Assembly: GCF_002583405.1 (NCBI RefSeq)
Contig: NZ_BCMJ01000003.1
Location: 124,001 to 188,000, forward strand
DNA length: 64,000 nt
Reading direction: 5' to 3'
Source of the DNA: Secundilactobacillus silagincola
Lineage (GTDB): Bacteria; Bacillota; Bacilli; Lactobacillales; Lactobacillaceae
Made by a program: the position numbers and the translations under genes. Below the pieces are notes generated by a model, which had not been told where the DNA came from, searched no databases, and was given only the letters and a program-made list of their open reading frames with translations. Below, piece by piece: positions 1-8,041 of the stretch (the first letter of the stretch is position 1; every line of letters begins with the position of its first letter).

Positions 1-1
1 C

Positions 2-688
2 ATGAATTCTAGTATTTTCAGCAAAATGCGTGGCTACTTCAACCAGTTTGGACTTGGTGTCAAAACCGGGATCGATCTACCAGGTGAAACTACTGGTATT
101 CAAGGTTCAACGTCTAAAGCGCATATTGGGAATGCGTTAGATGAGGCCTTTGGGAACTACGATGCGTACACCACGATTCAAGTTGCGCAGTACATGTCAA
201 CCATCGCTAACGGTGGGTATCGAATTCAACCGCATATTTTATCGTCCATTCGTGGCACCAATAAAAATGGCGGCTTAGGAACGGTTAAAGATTCAGTTAC
301 TCCAACGGTGCTTAACCACATTGACATGACGCCTGCTCAACGTAAATTAGTCACTGAAGGGCTTTATGATGTTGTCCATGGGACTAACACCTGGAAGACC
401 GGTGGTGAACTGGATACGATTAAGCCGGAGATCTCTGCCAAGACTGGGACAGCTCAAACTTATTATAAAGGGACTGAAACCGTTACCTTGAGTTTGGCTT
501 CTTATGCACCTTCAACGCATCCGCAAGTGGTCGTTGCTTTAGCAATGCCCAACTTGGATTACAACGCTGAAGATAATAACATGAAGTTGGCTAAGTCAAT
601 TTATCAGGCCTATTGGAGTTCGGTTCAGTCGACATCGACTTTGAAGTCTGGTAGTACGACGACCAACACTGCCACAGCAGGAAACTAA
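2..688 (+). CDS. Class B penicillin-binding protein (PBP2 type), C-terminal part
   Basis: This is the carboxy-terminal 228 residues of a peptidoglycan transpeptidase; the N-terminal part lies before the window, so the ATG at the edge is probably internal. The visible part carries the third active-site motif, KTGTAQ, near residue 147. It also has the block FGLGVKTGIDLPGE, typical of class B PBPs, which normally lies just after the SxN motif; the N at residue 2 may belong to that motif. The tail is Ser/Thr-rich. The family acts on the outside of the membrane in cell-wall synthesis. In lactobacilli this gene often precedes rpmG, as here. Family assignment is firm, but which PBP paralogue it is remains uncertain. 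Confidence 0.9.
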   Translation: MNSSIFSKMRGYFNQFGLGVKTGIDLPGETTGIQGSTSKAHIGNALDEAFGNYDAYTTIQVAQYMSTIANGGYRIQPHILSSIRGTNKNGGLGTVKDSVTPTVLNHIDMTPAQRKLVTEGLYDVVHGTNTWKTGGELDTIKPEISAKTGTAQTYYKGTETVTLSLASYAPSTHPQVVVALAMPNLDYNAEDNNMKLAKSIYQAYWSSVQSTSTLKSGSTTTNTATAGN

Positions 689-833
689 ACTTCTATCAGT
701 TTTAATTTTGCCTGTAAAGTAAATTTACTTAACAAATATAACATTTAGACTGGTAATTACTTTGAATAAATGATAAAATACTACGAGTTAAGGCTATTTG
801 CCAAATCATAAAAACGTAGGGAGGTCACAAGCC

Positions 834-983
834 ATGCGCGTACACATTACATTAGAATGTACCGAATGTCACGAACAAAACTACTTATCAAGTAAAAACC
901 GTCGTAACAATCCTGACCGGGTAGAGCTTAAGAAATATTGCCCACGTCAACACAAGGTGACGTTACACAAAGAAACAAAATAA
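834..983 (+). CDS. rpmG: 50S ribosomal protein L33
   Basis: A 49-residue ribosomal protein, the usual length for L33. It starts [17 protein letters not shown] and keeps two Cys pairs (CTEC and a later single C before the basic tail), resembling the zinc-ribbon form. The ATG at 834 was chosen because GGGAGG lies 8-15 bases upstream; an in-frame upstream ATG at 798 would add a non-homologous extension across that site. A hairpin terminator directly overlaps the stop codon, so L33 can end a short transcript before the folate gene. Confidence 0.95.
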   Translation: MRVHITLECTECHEQNYLSSKNRRNNPDRVELKKYCPRQHKVTLHKETK

Positions 984-1014
984 AGGCATAGGCGATGAGC
1001 CTGCGCCTTTTTTA
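982..1014 (+). terminator. Rho-independent terminator after rpmG
   Basis: AAAGGC-A-TAGGC pairs with GCCTG-C-GCCTTT around a GATGA loop and is followed by a run of T. It begins within the L33 stop codon. Confidence 0.8.
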
Positions 1015-1038
1015 TTTAAGACAGGAGGAAACGACCAG

Positions 1039-1587
1039 ATGGCAACAAAAAAAGCAGTTCGTGAAGAGATTATTGCAGCATTGAACGCCATGCCTGATGA
1101 TGTTCGTCATTTTCAAGCTGGAACGTTATATGAACGATTATTTGAATCCGAAGAGTGGAATCACAGTCAAACAGTTGCAATTACACTGTCGACTGGTTTT
1201 GAGTTGGATACCCAGCCCATCATTGAGGCTGCTAAACAGGCTCGAAAAGAGATTGTTATTCCCAAAACATTTAATACTGATCGCAGCATGATTTTTTTAC
1301 CGTTAACTGACGAAACGGTGATGAAAGAATCCAACTTTGGTATTATGGAACCAGAAAATGGCACTGCAGTACCGAAAGATCAAATTGACTTAATTGTTGT
1401 TCCTGGCCTAGGTTTCACTAAAAAGGGAGCACGTCTTGGTTTTGGCGGTGGTTATTATGATCGCTTCTTAGCCGATTACCAAGGACGAACCGTTACCCTT
1501 GCATTTGAAGCCCAAATGTTTAAAGAACCAACTTGGCAAGTCGCCGATACTGACGTACTTGTCCAACATGTCATCACGAGCCACTAA
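1039..1587 (+). CDS. fthC: 5-formyltetrahydrofolate cyclo-ligase
   Basis: This 182-residue protein has the family signature GLGFTKKGARLGFGGGYYDR (about residues 126-145), the nucleotide- and folate-binding region of 5-formyl-THF cyclo-ligase. The enzyme uses ATP to convert 5-formyl-THF to 5,10-methenyl-THF, recycling a by-product that inhibits folate enzymes. Length is normal. AGGAGG lies 10 bases before the ATG. The next gene (rhomboid) follows after 11 bases, so the two are probably co-transcribed. It is cytoplasmic and links to folD in the same window. Family assignment is secure. Confidence 0.93.
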   Translation: MATKKAVREEIIAALNAMPDDVRHFQAGTLYERLFESEEWNHSQTVAITLSTGFELDTQPIIEAAKQARKEIVIPKTFNTDRSMIFLPLTDETVMKESNFGIMEPENGTAVPKDQIDLIVVPGLGFTKKGARLGFGGGYYDRFLADYQGRTVTLAFEAQMFKEPTWQVADTDVLVQHVITSH

Positions 1588-1598
1588 GGGGGCAAATA

Positions 1599-2273
1599 AT
1601 GCAGCAACAACTCAAACGCTGGTTATCTGGGCCATACATCACCGTAGGCTTGATCGTTGTGATGTTTTTGGTGTATGGTGCCATGACGTTGGCTGGTGGC
1701 AGTCAAAACGCTCAGGTACTAGTAAATTTTGGCGCTAAATATAACCCCTTGATTCTTGCAGGACAGTGGTGGCGTTTTATAACCCCTATTTTTTTGCACA
1801 TGGGGTTTGAACACATTCTTTTTAATACGGTGACACTTTATTTTATTGGTATTCAGATTGAAGCCATTTTCGGGCATTGGCGCTATTTAGCGATTTTCTT
1901 ATTGTCTGGAATTGGCGGTAACTTAGCTAGCTTCGCATTTAACCCTAATTCAATTTCTGCTGGTGCTAGTACCGCCATCTTTGGGTTATTCGGTGCTTTT
2001 CTGATGCTTGGGGAGTCCTTTTGGGAAAACCCCTATATTCGGCAGATGACCAAAACTTTTGTCCTGTTCATTGTTCTTAATTTGGCCTTTGGTCTATTCA
2101 GTCCTGGTACTGATCTTCAGGGTCATATTGGTGGGTTAGTCATTGGTTTTTTGGCAGGATATATTGTTGGTGTCCCGAAGCTAGGAAAAATTAGTACCGT
2201 AAAAAGAATTTTAGCTGTAATCGTTGCCATTCTTATCATGATTGGGCTATACTATTCCGGTATAACGTTGTAA
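1599..2273 (+). CDS. Rhomboid family intramembrane serine protease
   Basis: A 224-residue polytopic membrane protein with about six or seven hydrophobic segments. Rhomboid landmarks are visible: the WWR segment followed by HMGFEHILFN early on, the catalytic serine in SAGASTAIFGLFGA (about residues 120-133), and the catalytic histidine in GHIGGLVIGFLAGY near residue 180. Rhomboids cleave transmembrane helices inside the bilayer. Unlike Bacillus YqgP there is no long N-terminal cytosolic domain. It sits between fthC and yqgQ, the usual Firmicutes order. Substrates cannot be inferred from sequence. Confidence 0.92.
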   Translation: MQQQLKRWLSGPYITVGLIVVMFLVYGAMTLAGGSQNAQVLVNFGAKYNPLILAGQWWRFITPIFLHMGFEHILFNTVTLYFIGIQIEAIFGHWRYLAIFLLSGIGGNLASFAFNPNSISAGASTAIFGLFGAFLMLGESFWENPYIRQMTKTFVLFIVLNLAFGLFSPGTDLQGHIGGLVIGFLAGYIVGVPKLGKISTVKRILAVIVAILIMIGLYYSGITL

Positions 2274-2313
2274 AATAATAAAGTAGTTGTGTGAAATTTC
2301 GGAGGATATCGAA

Positions 2314-2523
2314 ATGAAAACGCTCTATGATGTACAACAGTTGTTAAAACAGTTTGGTATATACGTTTACGTAGGGAAACGCTTATGGGATATTGAGGTC
2401 ATGGCGTTGGAATTGGATCATCTTCATGACGCCAATGTAATTGATCATAAAACGTTTGCACATGCCAAGTTGGTTTTGACACACGAGCACCGTCTCGAAG
2501 AAACGCGAGAGAACACGAAATAA
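2314..2523 (+). CDS. yqgQ: YqgQ family (DUF910) small protein
   Basis: A 69-residue protein starting MKTLYDVQQLLKQFGIYVYV, recognisable as the YqgQ/DUF910 family found next to glucokinase in Firmicutes. The family forms a small helical bundle and its function is not established. GGAGG at 2301-2305 places the start at ATG 2314; an upstream in-frame TTG at 2287 has no ribosome binding site and would read through the GGAGG. The gene ends 19 bases before glcK, implying translation from the same transcript. Confidence 0.88.
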   Translation: MKTLYDVQQLLKQFGIYVYVGKRLWDIEVMALELDHLHDANVIDHKTFAHAKLVLTHEHRLEETRENTK

Positions 2524-2542
2524 GTCTGGAGGACACAAGTTC

Positions 2543-3517
2543 ATGGCAAAGAGTTTGATTGGTATTGATTTAGGTGGTACAACCACTAAGATTGCATTCG
2601 TCACTCAAGAGGGTGATATCATGCAAAAATGGAGCATCCCAACTGATATAAGCGAAAACGGTAAGCATATTGTCCCTAATATTATTGCTTCACTTAAGAA
2701 GACAATGACGGACTCTGGCTATACCAAAGATCAGTTTATGGGTATTGGAATGGGGACGCCAGGTGCTGTTGATATTGAAAATGGGACTGTTATTGGTGCC
2801 TATAACTTAAATTGGACAACTACCCAACGTGTGCGTGACCAGATTCAGGAAGGCGTGGGCTTGAAGCTCGTTTTGGAAAACGATGCAAACGTCGCTGCCC
2901 TTGGTGAATTTTGGAAGGGTGCCGGTGAAAAGGATTCTGATGTGATCTTCGTTACACTCGGTACCGGTGTTGGTGGCGGTGTGATTGCTGGCGGCCAATT
3001 ACTGCACGGTATTAATGGTGGTGCTGGTGAACTTGGTCATATTACCGTTCAGCCAAATGGTTACCTATGTACTTGTGGCAAGCGCGGCTGTCTCGAACAG
3101 TATTCTTCAGCAACTGGTATTGTCCATGTTGCTAAGGATATGGCAGCTGAATTTACTGGTAAATCACGGTTAAAGGAACTCTTCGACAATAACGAAGAAG
3201 TAACTTCAAAGATGGTCGTTTACTTGGCTGATAACGGTGATATTTTGGCTAGCCGAATTGTTGACCGTGTGTCATTCTACCTTGGTTTGGCATTAGCTAA
3301 CTGTGCTAATATTTTGAACCCAGCTAACATCATTATTGGTGGCGGCGTGTCAGCAGCTGGTAACACTTTATTATCACCAACTACCCGTTACTTCCAAGAA
3401 AACACGTTCCCTGCTGTCCGTGACTCAACACGGATTAAGCTTGCTCAGCTTGGTAATGATGCTGGTGCAATCGGTGCTTCATCATTAGCACTCCGGTTTG
3501 AAAACGCAGGCGCATAA
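2543..3517 (+). CDS. glcK: Glucokinase, ROK family
   Basis: This 324-residue kinase phosphorylates glucose to glucose-6-phosphate. It opens with the ATP phosphate-binding motif GIDLGGTTTKIA, carries the sugar-binding and catalytic segment ENDANVAALGE, and contains the ROK zinc signature CTCGKRGCLEQYSS near residues 178-191. Length and motif order match Gram-positive GlcK. In a lactic acid bacterium it handles glucose arriving by non-PTS routes or released from disaccharides inside the cell. GGAGG precedes the ATG. It is followed after 22 bases by the rhodanese-fold gene. Confidence 0.95.
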   Translation: MAKSLIGIDLGGTTTKIAFVTQEGDIMQKWSIPTDISENGKHIVPNIIASLKKTMTDSGYTKDQFMGIGMGTPGAVDIENGTVIGAYNLNWTTTQRVRDQIQEGVGLKLVLENDANVAALGEFWKGAGEKDSDVIFVTLGTGVGGGVIAGGQLLHGINGGAGELGHITVQPNGYLCTCGKRGCLEQYSSATGIVHVAKDMAAEFTGKSRLKELFDNNEEVTSKMVVYLADNGDILASRIVDRVSFYLGLALANCANILNPANIIIGGGVSAAGNTLLSPTTRYFQENTFPAVRDSTRIKLAQLGNDAGAIGASSLALRFENAGA

Positions 3518-3539
3518 TTAGTTTGGAAGGACGAGACAG

Positions 3540-3947
3540 ATGGTTATTGCAGCAATTTCAACATCGCAACTTTATACGATCATTTTGGTCGTTTTACTGA
3601 TTGCTTACTTGCTTTGGTATCTATATGGTATCTATCAACGTAATCAAGCAGCAACTTTAATTGACGAAAAAACCTTTAGAGAAGGTATGCGTAAGGCACA
3701 AGTCATTGATGTTAGGGAGAAAAAAGACTTTGACGCGGGCCATATTCTTGGTGCTCGTAACATTCCCTATTCGACAATGCGTGCATACTACCAGGGAATT
3801 CGTAAAGATTTGCCCGTTTATCTGTATGATCAGGGTAAGGCTATGAGTTCTCGTAGTGCGGTTTTATTAAAAAAACACGGTTACAAAGACATTTACATTT
3901 TAAAAACGGGGTACGCACGTTGGGATGGTAAAACTAAAAAATCCTAA
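3540..3947 (+). CDS. Membrane-anchored rhodanese-fold protein lacking the catalytic Cys
   Basis: A 135-residue protein with one N-terminal transmembrane helix (about residues 9-30) followed by a rhodanese domain. Typical rhodanese landmarks are present: VIDVREKKDFDAGHILGARNIP and a closing LKTGYARW. At the active-site loop, where sulfurtransferases have Cys (YCxxGxRS), the sequence reads YLYDQGKAMSSRS, so an Asp occupies the place. A sulfurtransferase role is therefore unlikely; a binding or regulatory role is possible. It resembles the YqhL-type proteins encoded beside glucokinase in other Firmicutes and ends this operon. Confidence 0.85.
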   Translation: MVIAAISTSQLYTIILVVLLIAYLLWYLYGIYQRNQAATLIDEKTFREGMRKAQVIDVREKKDFDAGHILGARNIPYSTMRAYYQGIRKDLPVYLYDQGKAMSSRSAVLLKKHGYKDIYILKTGYARWDGKTKKS

Positions 3948-3997
3948 GTGTGTGACGAATCGTTGTGTAATCAAATTTTTATGAAGTAACGTGTATG

Positions 3998-4046
3998 AAA
4001 AAAGGGACTTAATTGCTGTTAAATATAGCAATTAAGTCCCTTTTTA
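3998..4046. terminator. Strong bidirectional terminator hairpin
   Basis: AAAAAGGGACTTAATTGCT pairs almost perfectly with AGCAATTAAGTCCCTTTTT around a short loop. It has A-run and T-run flanks, so it would work on both strands. It closes the fthC-glcK operon. Confidence 0.9.
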
Positions 4047-4200
4047 TGTTTACTAACTATTCTCTCAGAATCAAATTCTCTAAACATTAGTAAGCAAACC
4101 CATTGCCATTTTCACAAAGTGTGGTAATATGGGATTTGTTGATGGCGTATTTGATATAAATGCAGTGTTTCTAAATTGGCATTTTGTTGATTGGCGTCAT

Positions 4201-4228
4201 TTGAAATTCATTTTAATTACATTTTAAT
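4201..4228 (+). promoter_or_regulatory. Putative promoter of the T-box/ABC transporter operon
   Basis: TTGAAA at 4201-4206 and TTTAAT at 4223-4228 are separated by 16 bases. Transcription would start about 4235, just before the T-box leader. The rest of 4047-4200 shows no gene. Confidence 0.5.
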
Positions 4229-4240
4229 CTTGTTTTATAA

Positions 4241-4481
4241 AGGTTACGAGCAGGAAGAGTACTTAAATCCGCTAGGCAAAGAAAGTTCCAGTTGATGAAA
4301 AGGGACCTTAGCGTTTTAAGGAAGTGCGTCTGTTTTGAGACCTATTTGCGTAATGGCAAATCGTCAGGACACGTTATCGTCCTCAGGCTTGAAAACGAGC
4401 CGTAAGCACACATCACACAGGGTGGAATAGCGATTTTAATCGTCCCTATCAGTTTAGAAATAAACTGATGGGGACTTTTTT
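4241..4481 (+). ncRNA. T-box leader, predicted tRNA-Cys specificity
   Basis: Stem I has lower pairing CGAGCAG/CTGTTTTG, the internal AGAGTA element, the helix CTTAAA/TTTAAG, the helix CGCTA/TAGCG, and a GTTGATGAAA distal loop. In the specifier loop GAAGTGCGT, the triplet TGC at 4325-4327 followed by a purine is a Cys codon. The T-box core is AGGGTGGAATAGCG (4419-4432). Its helix pairs AGGG/CCCT and GCGA/TCGT, giving the antiterminator. The competing terminator is GTCCC-ATCAGTTTA/TAAACTGAT-GGGAC plus a T-run (4442-4481). The UGGA bulge would pair with a UCCA tRNA end, that is discriminator U73, which fits tRNA-Cys. Uncharged tRNA would promote read-through into the transporter. Confidence 0.88.
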
Positions 4482-4553
4482 GTTTTCAGAACATTGCGAT
4501 TTCAAATAGGTCAGTAATTAAAACGAATATTTTAGGGCAGGAGGCAAAATCAC

Positions 4554-5216
4554 ATGAGTAGCTGGCAAATTATCCAGCAAAGTTTACCGCTTTTTGAAAA
4601 GGGGTTCGTTCTAACACTTTGGCTGTCACTGATTGGCATTATTGGATCAATTATCGTTGGTCTGATTTGCAGTTTGCTGAAGTATTTCCAAGTACCCGTT
4701 CTTGGTAAGATAGCCGCCATCTACGTTGAAATTTCCCGAAATACACCGCTTTTGGTACAGCTCTTCTTTCTGTATTACGCTTTTCCAGTTTTTGGGTTTA
4801 AGTTGAATGCGGAAATGTGTGGGATCGTTGGTTTGATCTTTCTGGGCGGCAGTTACATGGCTGAGGGATTCAATGGTGGTTTTGACGGTGTTAGCAAGAC
4901 CCAAGTTGAAACGGGTAAGGCAATTGGTTTATCGCGTTTGCAATTAGCTCGCTACGTTGTTTTTCCTCAAGGTTTTACACTGAGTGTTCCGGCATTAGCG
5001 GCTAACATGATTTTTTTGATCAAGGAAACCTCGATTTTTACGGTTATTGCAATTCCGGAGTTAACCAACACTGCACTTGATTTGATTGGCATGTATTACC
5101 GATCCAATGAATATTTGTTCATGCTAGTTGTTGGGTATGCTATTATTTTGATTCCATTGTCAATTATTCTCACTATTTTGGAAAAGAGGGTTCGTTATGG
5201 CTCATTCGGGAATTAA
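4554..5216 (+). CDS. Amino acid ABC transporter permease (first subunit)
   Basis: A 220-residue inner-membrane permease of the HisM/GlnP family, with about five hydrophobic helices. The EAA-type cytoplasmic loop reads ETGKAIGLSRLQLARYVVFPQG (in two parts, about residues 119-140), the ATPase docking site. GGAGG lies 10 bases before the ATG. It overlaps the second permease by 20 bases, suggesting translational coupling and a heterodimeric channel. The T-box leader directly upstream predicts cysteine or cystine import. Family is certain; substrate is inferred from the leader and the binding protein. Confidence 0.9.
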   Translation: MSSWQIIQQSLPLFEKGFVLTLWLSLIGIIGSIIVGLICSLLKYFQVPVLGKIAAIYVEISRNTPLLVQLFFLYYAFPVFGFKLNAEMCGIVGLIFLGGSYMAEGFNGGFDGVSKTQVETGKAIGLSRLQLARYVVFPQGFTLSVPALAANMIFLIKETSIFTVIAIPELTNTALDLIGMYYRSNEYLFMLVVGYAIILIPLSIILTILEKRVRYGSFGN

Positions 5217-5886
5217 CGTTTTATTTGAAGGCCGTAACCTCATTCGTTTGTTTGGCGGATTATGGACGACGGTCGAAATTGCAGCGGTTGCGTTAGTGTT
5301 GGGCCTAATTTTAGGTGTCGTTCTTGGGGTTTTAAGAACCTTTCCTAGTCGTCTGTTGCGATTTGTATTGCGGTTATACTTGGAATTTTTCCGAATTATT
5401 CCCACGGTTGTCCTGCTTTTCCTGTTTTATTATATTCTGCCAAAGCAAATGGGTGTTAACCTACCTGCAAATCAAGTGGCAACATTAGTATTTGCGTTGT
5501 GGACAGCCGCTGAGATGAGCGATATTGTCCGTGGTGCTTTAATTTCGGTGCCAAAACACCAACGCGAGTCCGGTATGGCGATTGGCCTCAGTCGCTGGCA
5601 ACTTTATCGTTATGTGCTGATTCCTCAAGCAGTTTCGCTGGAGTTACCAGCTACCATCAACTTAGTTACCCGTGTGATTAAAACAACCTCGTTGCTGATG
5701 CTGATCAGTGTAATGGATGTTATTAACGTCGGGCAACAAGTTGTTGAAGCCAATAATCAAAAATATCCTACTGGCGTCTTTTGGGTCTACGGTATCATCT
5801 TCGTGATGTACTTTGTAATCGACTACCCACTATCTTGGTGGGCAAAACGGATGGATAAAAAGAGATTGGAGCGGGCAAATGGCTAA
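5197..5886 (+). CDS. Amino acid ABC transporter permease (second subunit)
   Basis: A 229-residue paralogue of the preceding permease with the same topology and an EAA loop, ESGMAIGLSRWQLYRYVLIPQ in two overlapping parts near residues 125-146. It starts inside the first permease gene and its end overlaps the ATPase gene by 8 bases, so all three cytoplasmic and membrane subunits are coupled. Members of this family import polar amino acids in ATP-driven complexes with an extracellular lipoprotein. Cysteine or cystine is the most likely substrate given the T-box. Confidence 0.9.
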   Translation: MAHSGINVLFEGRNLIRLFGGLWTTVEIAAVALVLGLILGVVLGVLRTFPSRLLRFVLRLYLEFFRIIPTVVLLFLFYYILPKQMGVNLPANQVATLVFALWTAAEMSDIVRGALISVPKHQRESGMAIGLSRWQLYRYVLIPQAVSLELPATINLVTRVIKTTSLLMLISVMDVINVGQQVVEANNQKYPTGVFWVYGIIFVMYFVIDYPLSWWAKRMDKKRLERANG

Positions 5887-6619
5887 AGAAATCGTCAAAG
5901 TCGAACATTTGGAAAAGTTCTATCAAAAGCGTCACGTGTTGCACGACATTAATTTCTCAGTTAATGAAGGTGAAGTCGTTGCGCTGCTCGGACCCTCTGG
6001 TTCAGGTAAGAGTACATTGATTCGCTGCTTGAACGGTTTGGAACCTTATCAACAAGGTGAAGTCACCTTCAATGGCGAAAAAATTGTACCAACAGAAAAG
6101 AATTGGCAAAAGATTCGTCAAAAAATCGGGATGGTGTTTCAAAGCTACGATCTATTCCCTAACTTAACGGTTCTGGACAATATTTTGTTGGGACCCGTTA
6201 AAGTTCAACATCAATCCAAAGAGGCGGCAACAGCTAGTGCTGAAAAATTACTGGATCAAGTTGGCTTGCGCGAGTATGAAAATGCGTACCCGCGGCAATT
6301 ATCGGGCGGTCAAAAACAGCGGATCGCGATTGTCCGGGCGTTAGCGTTGAATCCTGAATTAATGCTATTTGATGAAGTCACCGCGTCACTTGATCCAGAA
6401 ATGGTTCGCGGTGTTCTGAACATTATTTCAAATCTAGCACAAGATTCTAACATGACTATGATCGTAGTGACGCATGAGATGAACTTTGCTCAACAGATTG
6501 CAGATCGCGTCTTATTCTTGGAAGATGGCAAAATTTTGGAACAAACCAAGGGTAGCCAATTTTTCGAACAACCACAAACTGATCGGGCTAAGGCATTCTT
6601 GGATAGCATGGATTTTTAA
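5879..6619 (+). CDS. Amino acid ABC transporter ATP-binding protein
   Basis: A 246-residue ABC ATPase of the polar amino acid uptake family (GlnQ/TcyC type). Motifs are in order: Walker A GPSGSGKST (about residues 38-46), Q-loop MVFQSYDLFPNLT, signature LSGGQKQR, Walker B LMLFDEVTASLDP, and the H-loop in VVTHEM. Walker B has DEVTASLD rather than the common DEPTSALD, which occurs in this subfamily. It powers the two permeases encoded just upstream. A 107-base gap with a short hairpin separates it from the binding-protein gene. Confidence 0.93.
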   Translation: MAKEIVKVEHLEKFYQKRHVLHDINFSVNEGEVVALLGPSGSGKSTLIRCLNGLEPYQQGEVTFNGEKIVPTEKNWQKIRQKIGMVFQSYDLFPNLTVLDNILLGPVKVQHQSKEAATASAEKLLDQVGLREYENAYPRQLSGGQKQRIAIVRALALNPELMLFDEVTASLDPEMVRGVLNIISNLAQDSNMTMIVVTHEMNFAQQIADRVLFLEDGKILEQTKGSQFFEQPQTDRAKAFLDSMDF

Positions 6620-6726
6620 TTTTTAGAACTGGTCATTTCGTTTTGATTCAGCTTGAGAAAACATCGTTTATTAATTTACTAACCAGACTTTTTATAAAAC
6701 CAATCATATTTAGGGAGGAATCATAG

Positions 6727-7590
6727 ATGAAGAAATTTGGGTTTAAGAAACTTGGACTGTTTTTGGGCATAGCTGCTAGTTTAGCGTTGGTATTAAGCGG
6801 CTGTGGTAGCAGTAGTAAGAGCAGTTCGTCAGCAAGTTCCACCAAGAGTACCAGTCAAAGTACCGTCCAACAAATCAAGAAGCGTGGGACGATTCGGATT
6901 GCCGTCTTTGGTGATTTACCACCATATGGCTGGGTTAATAAGCAAGGCCAGCGTGTTGGTTATGATTTAACCTTAGCACGCCAAATTGCTAAAGATCTCA
7001 AGGTAAAGCCAAAGTTTGTGCAAGTTAATGCTAATAACCGAGTGGATGCTTTGAACTCTAATAAAGTTGATCTTGTGTTGGCTAACTTTACCGTGACACC
7101 AGAACGGAAACAAGTTGTTGACTTTGCTTCACCATACATGAAGGTTTCTGTTGGGGTCGTTTCACCAAAATCTCAGCCGATTACGAAAGCTAGTCAGCTT
7201 CAAGGCAAGAACCTCATTGTGACTAAAGGTACCACGGCTGAAAACTACTTCACTTCAAAGCAACCCAATGTTAAGTTATTAAAATTTGATTCTAAGACCC
7301 AGCAATTCAACGCGTTGAAGAATAACCGTGGGGTTGCACTGGCGGATGATAACTCTTATCTTTACGCTTGGGTTAAGGACCAGCCTAAATACACTGTTGG
7401 TATCAAATCAATTGGACCAAAGCAATACATCGCACCAGCTGTTAAGAAGGGGAACAAGTCTCTCCTAAACTGGACGAATAAAGAAGTAACATCATTGAAT
7501 AATAAAGGCTTTTTTGACAAAGACTACAACTCTCAATTGAAGCCATACTTTGGTAAAGAAGTAAAACCATCAGATATTGTTATCAAGTAG
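6727..7590 (+). CDS. Amino acid ABC transporter substrate-binding lipoprotein
   Basis: A 287-residue lipoprotein: signal peptide with lipobox LSGC (Cys26), a Ser-rich linker, then a family 3 solute-binding domain. The segments GTIRIAVFGDLPPYGWV, GYDLTLARQIA and ANFTVTPERKQVVDFASPY are characteristic. The TVTPER region resembles the CjaA/cysteine-binding group more than glutamine-binding proteins, which agrees with the Cys T-box, though this is by-eye comparison. Being last, after a 107-base gap with its own GGGAGGAA site, it may be expressed at higher level. A terminator follows. Confidence 0.9.
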   Translation: MKKFGFKKLGLFLGIAASLALVLSGCGSSSKSSSSASSTKSTSQSTVQQIKKRGTIRIAVFGDLPPYGWVNKQGQRVGYDLTLARQIAKDLKVKPKFVQVNANNRVDALNSNKVDLVLANFTVTPERKQVVDFASPYMKVSVGVVSPKSQPITKASQLQGKNLIVTKGTTAENYFTSKQPNVKLLKFDSKTQQFNALKNNRGVALADDNSYLYAWVKDQPKYTVGIKSIGPKQYIAPAVKKGNKSLLNWTNKEVTSLNNKGFFDKDYNSQLKPYFGKEVKPSDIVIK

Positions 7591-7614
7591 CTGACTGATT
7601 TGATGCAATAAGCG

Positions 7615-7678
7615 AAAAACTCGTAGCTTGAATTCCGTTACAATACTTTACGGAATTTTCGGCTATGAGTTTTTTATT
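7615..7678. terminator. Bidirectional terminator between the transporter and the DUF3042 gene
   Basis: AAAAACTCGTAGC pairs with GCTATGAGTTTTTT, and an inner arm GAATTCCGT pairs with ACGGAATT. T-runs on both strands let it serve the two convergent genes. Confidence 0.85.
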
Positions 7679-7762
7679 TAGATGCAATATAAAATCCCAC
7701 AATGATTTGAACTGCGAATCATTATGGGATATCTAAATGGACATTGATTGTAGGATGAAAGC

Positions 7763-7936
7763 TTAGTGGTGAGCCGAACGAGATTTACGAGCTGCCCGTT
7801 TGCGGTTTTCTTCAAACCGTTCTTCTTCGTCTTCAATTGGTTCGACAACTTTTTTCTTGAATGAGAGTGCTGCACCTGCGACTGCGCCAATAGTAGCTAC
7901 AGTGCCAAATAAAAATCCTTTGATGAAATGCTTCAT
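7763..7936 (-). CDS. DUF3042 family small membrane protein
   Basis: A 57-residue protein starting MKHFIKGFLFGTVATIGAVA. It has one hydrophobic N-terminal helix, a KKKVVEPIED hinge, and a charged tail rich in Glu then Arg. This matches the DUF3042 family of lactobacilli, enterococci and streptococci, whose role is unknown. The start codon follows a purine-rich GGGGGCC block. The gene is convergent with the transporter operon, shares its bidirectional terminator, and is divergent from miaA; DUF3042 genes commonly neighbour miaA in this order. Confidence 0.85.
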   Translation of the reverse strand: MKHFIKGFLFGTVATIGAVAGAALSFKKKVVEPIEDEEERFEENRKRAARKSRSAHH

Positions 7937-8041
7937 TGTTAAAGGCCCCCTAACAGGTTAAAATATGATTTGTTACCTACATTATGCAGGTTTTAGGGCT
8001 AAATTTCCAGTCATTAACAAAATTATAGTGGAGTGATCAGT

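Noticed and set aside
1167-1364. Minus-strand open frame inside fthC
   Set aside because: Shadow of a clearly conserved gene; no ribosome binding site and no family resemblance.
6620-6726. Short hairpin between the transporter ATPase and binding-protein genes as a terminator
   Set aside because: Only CTGGT/ACCAG can pair at the ends of a long loop and the T-run is broken; too weak to call.
7678-7890. Minus-strand 70-codon frame overlapping the DUF3042 gene
   Set aside because: Overlaps the recognised DUF3042 frame in another phase and reads into the terminator; composition is unlike a real protein.
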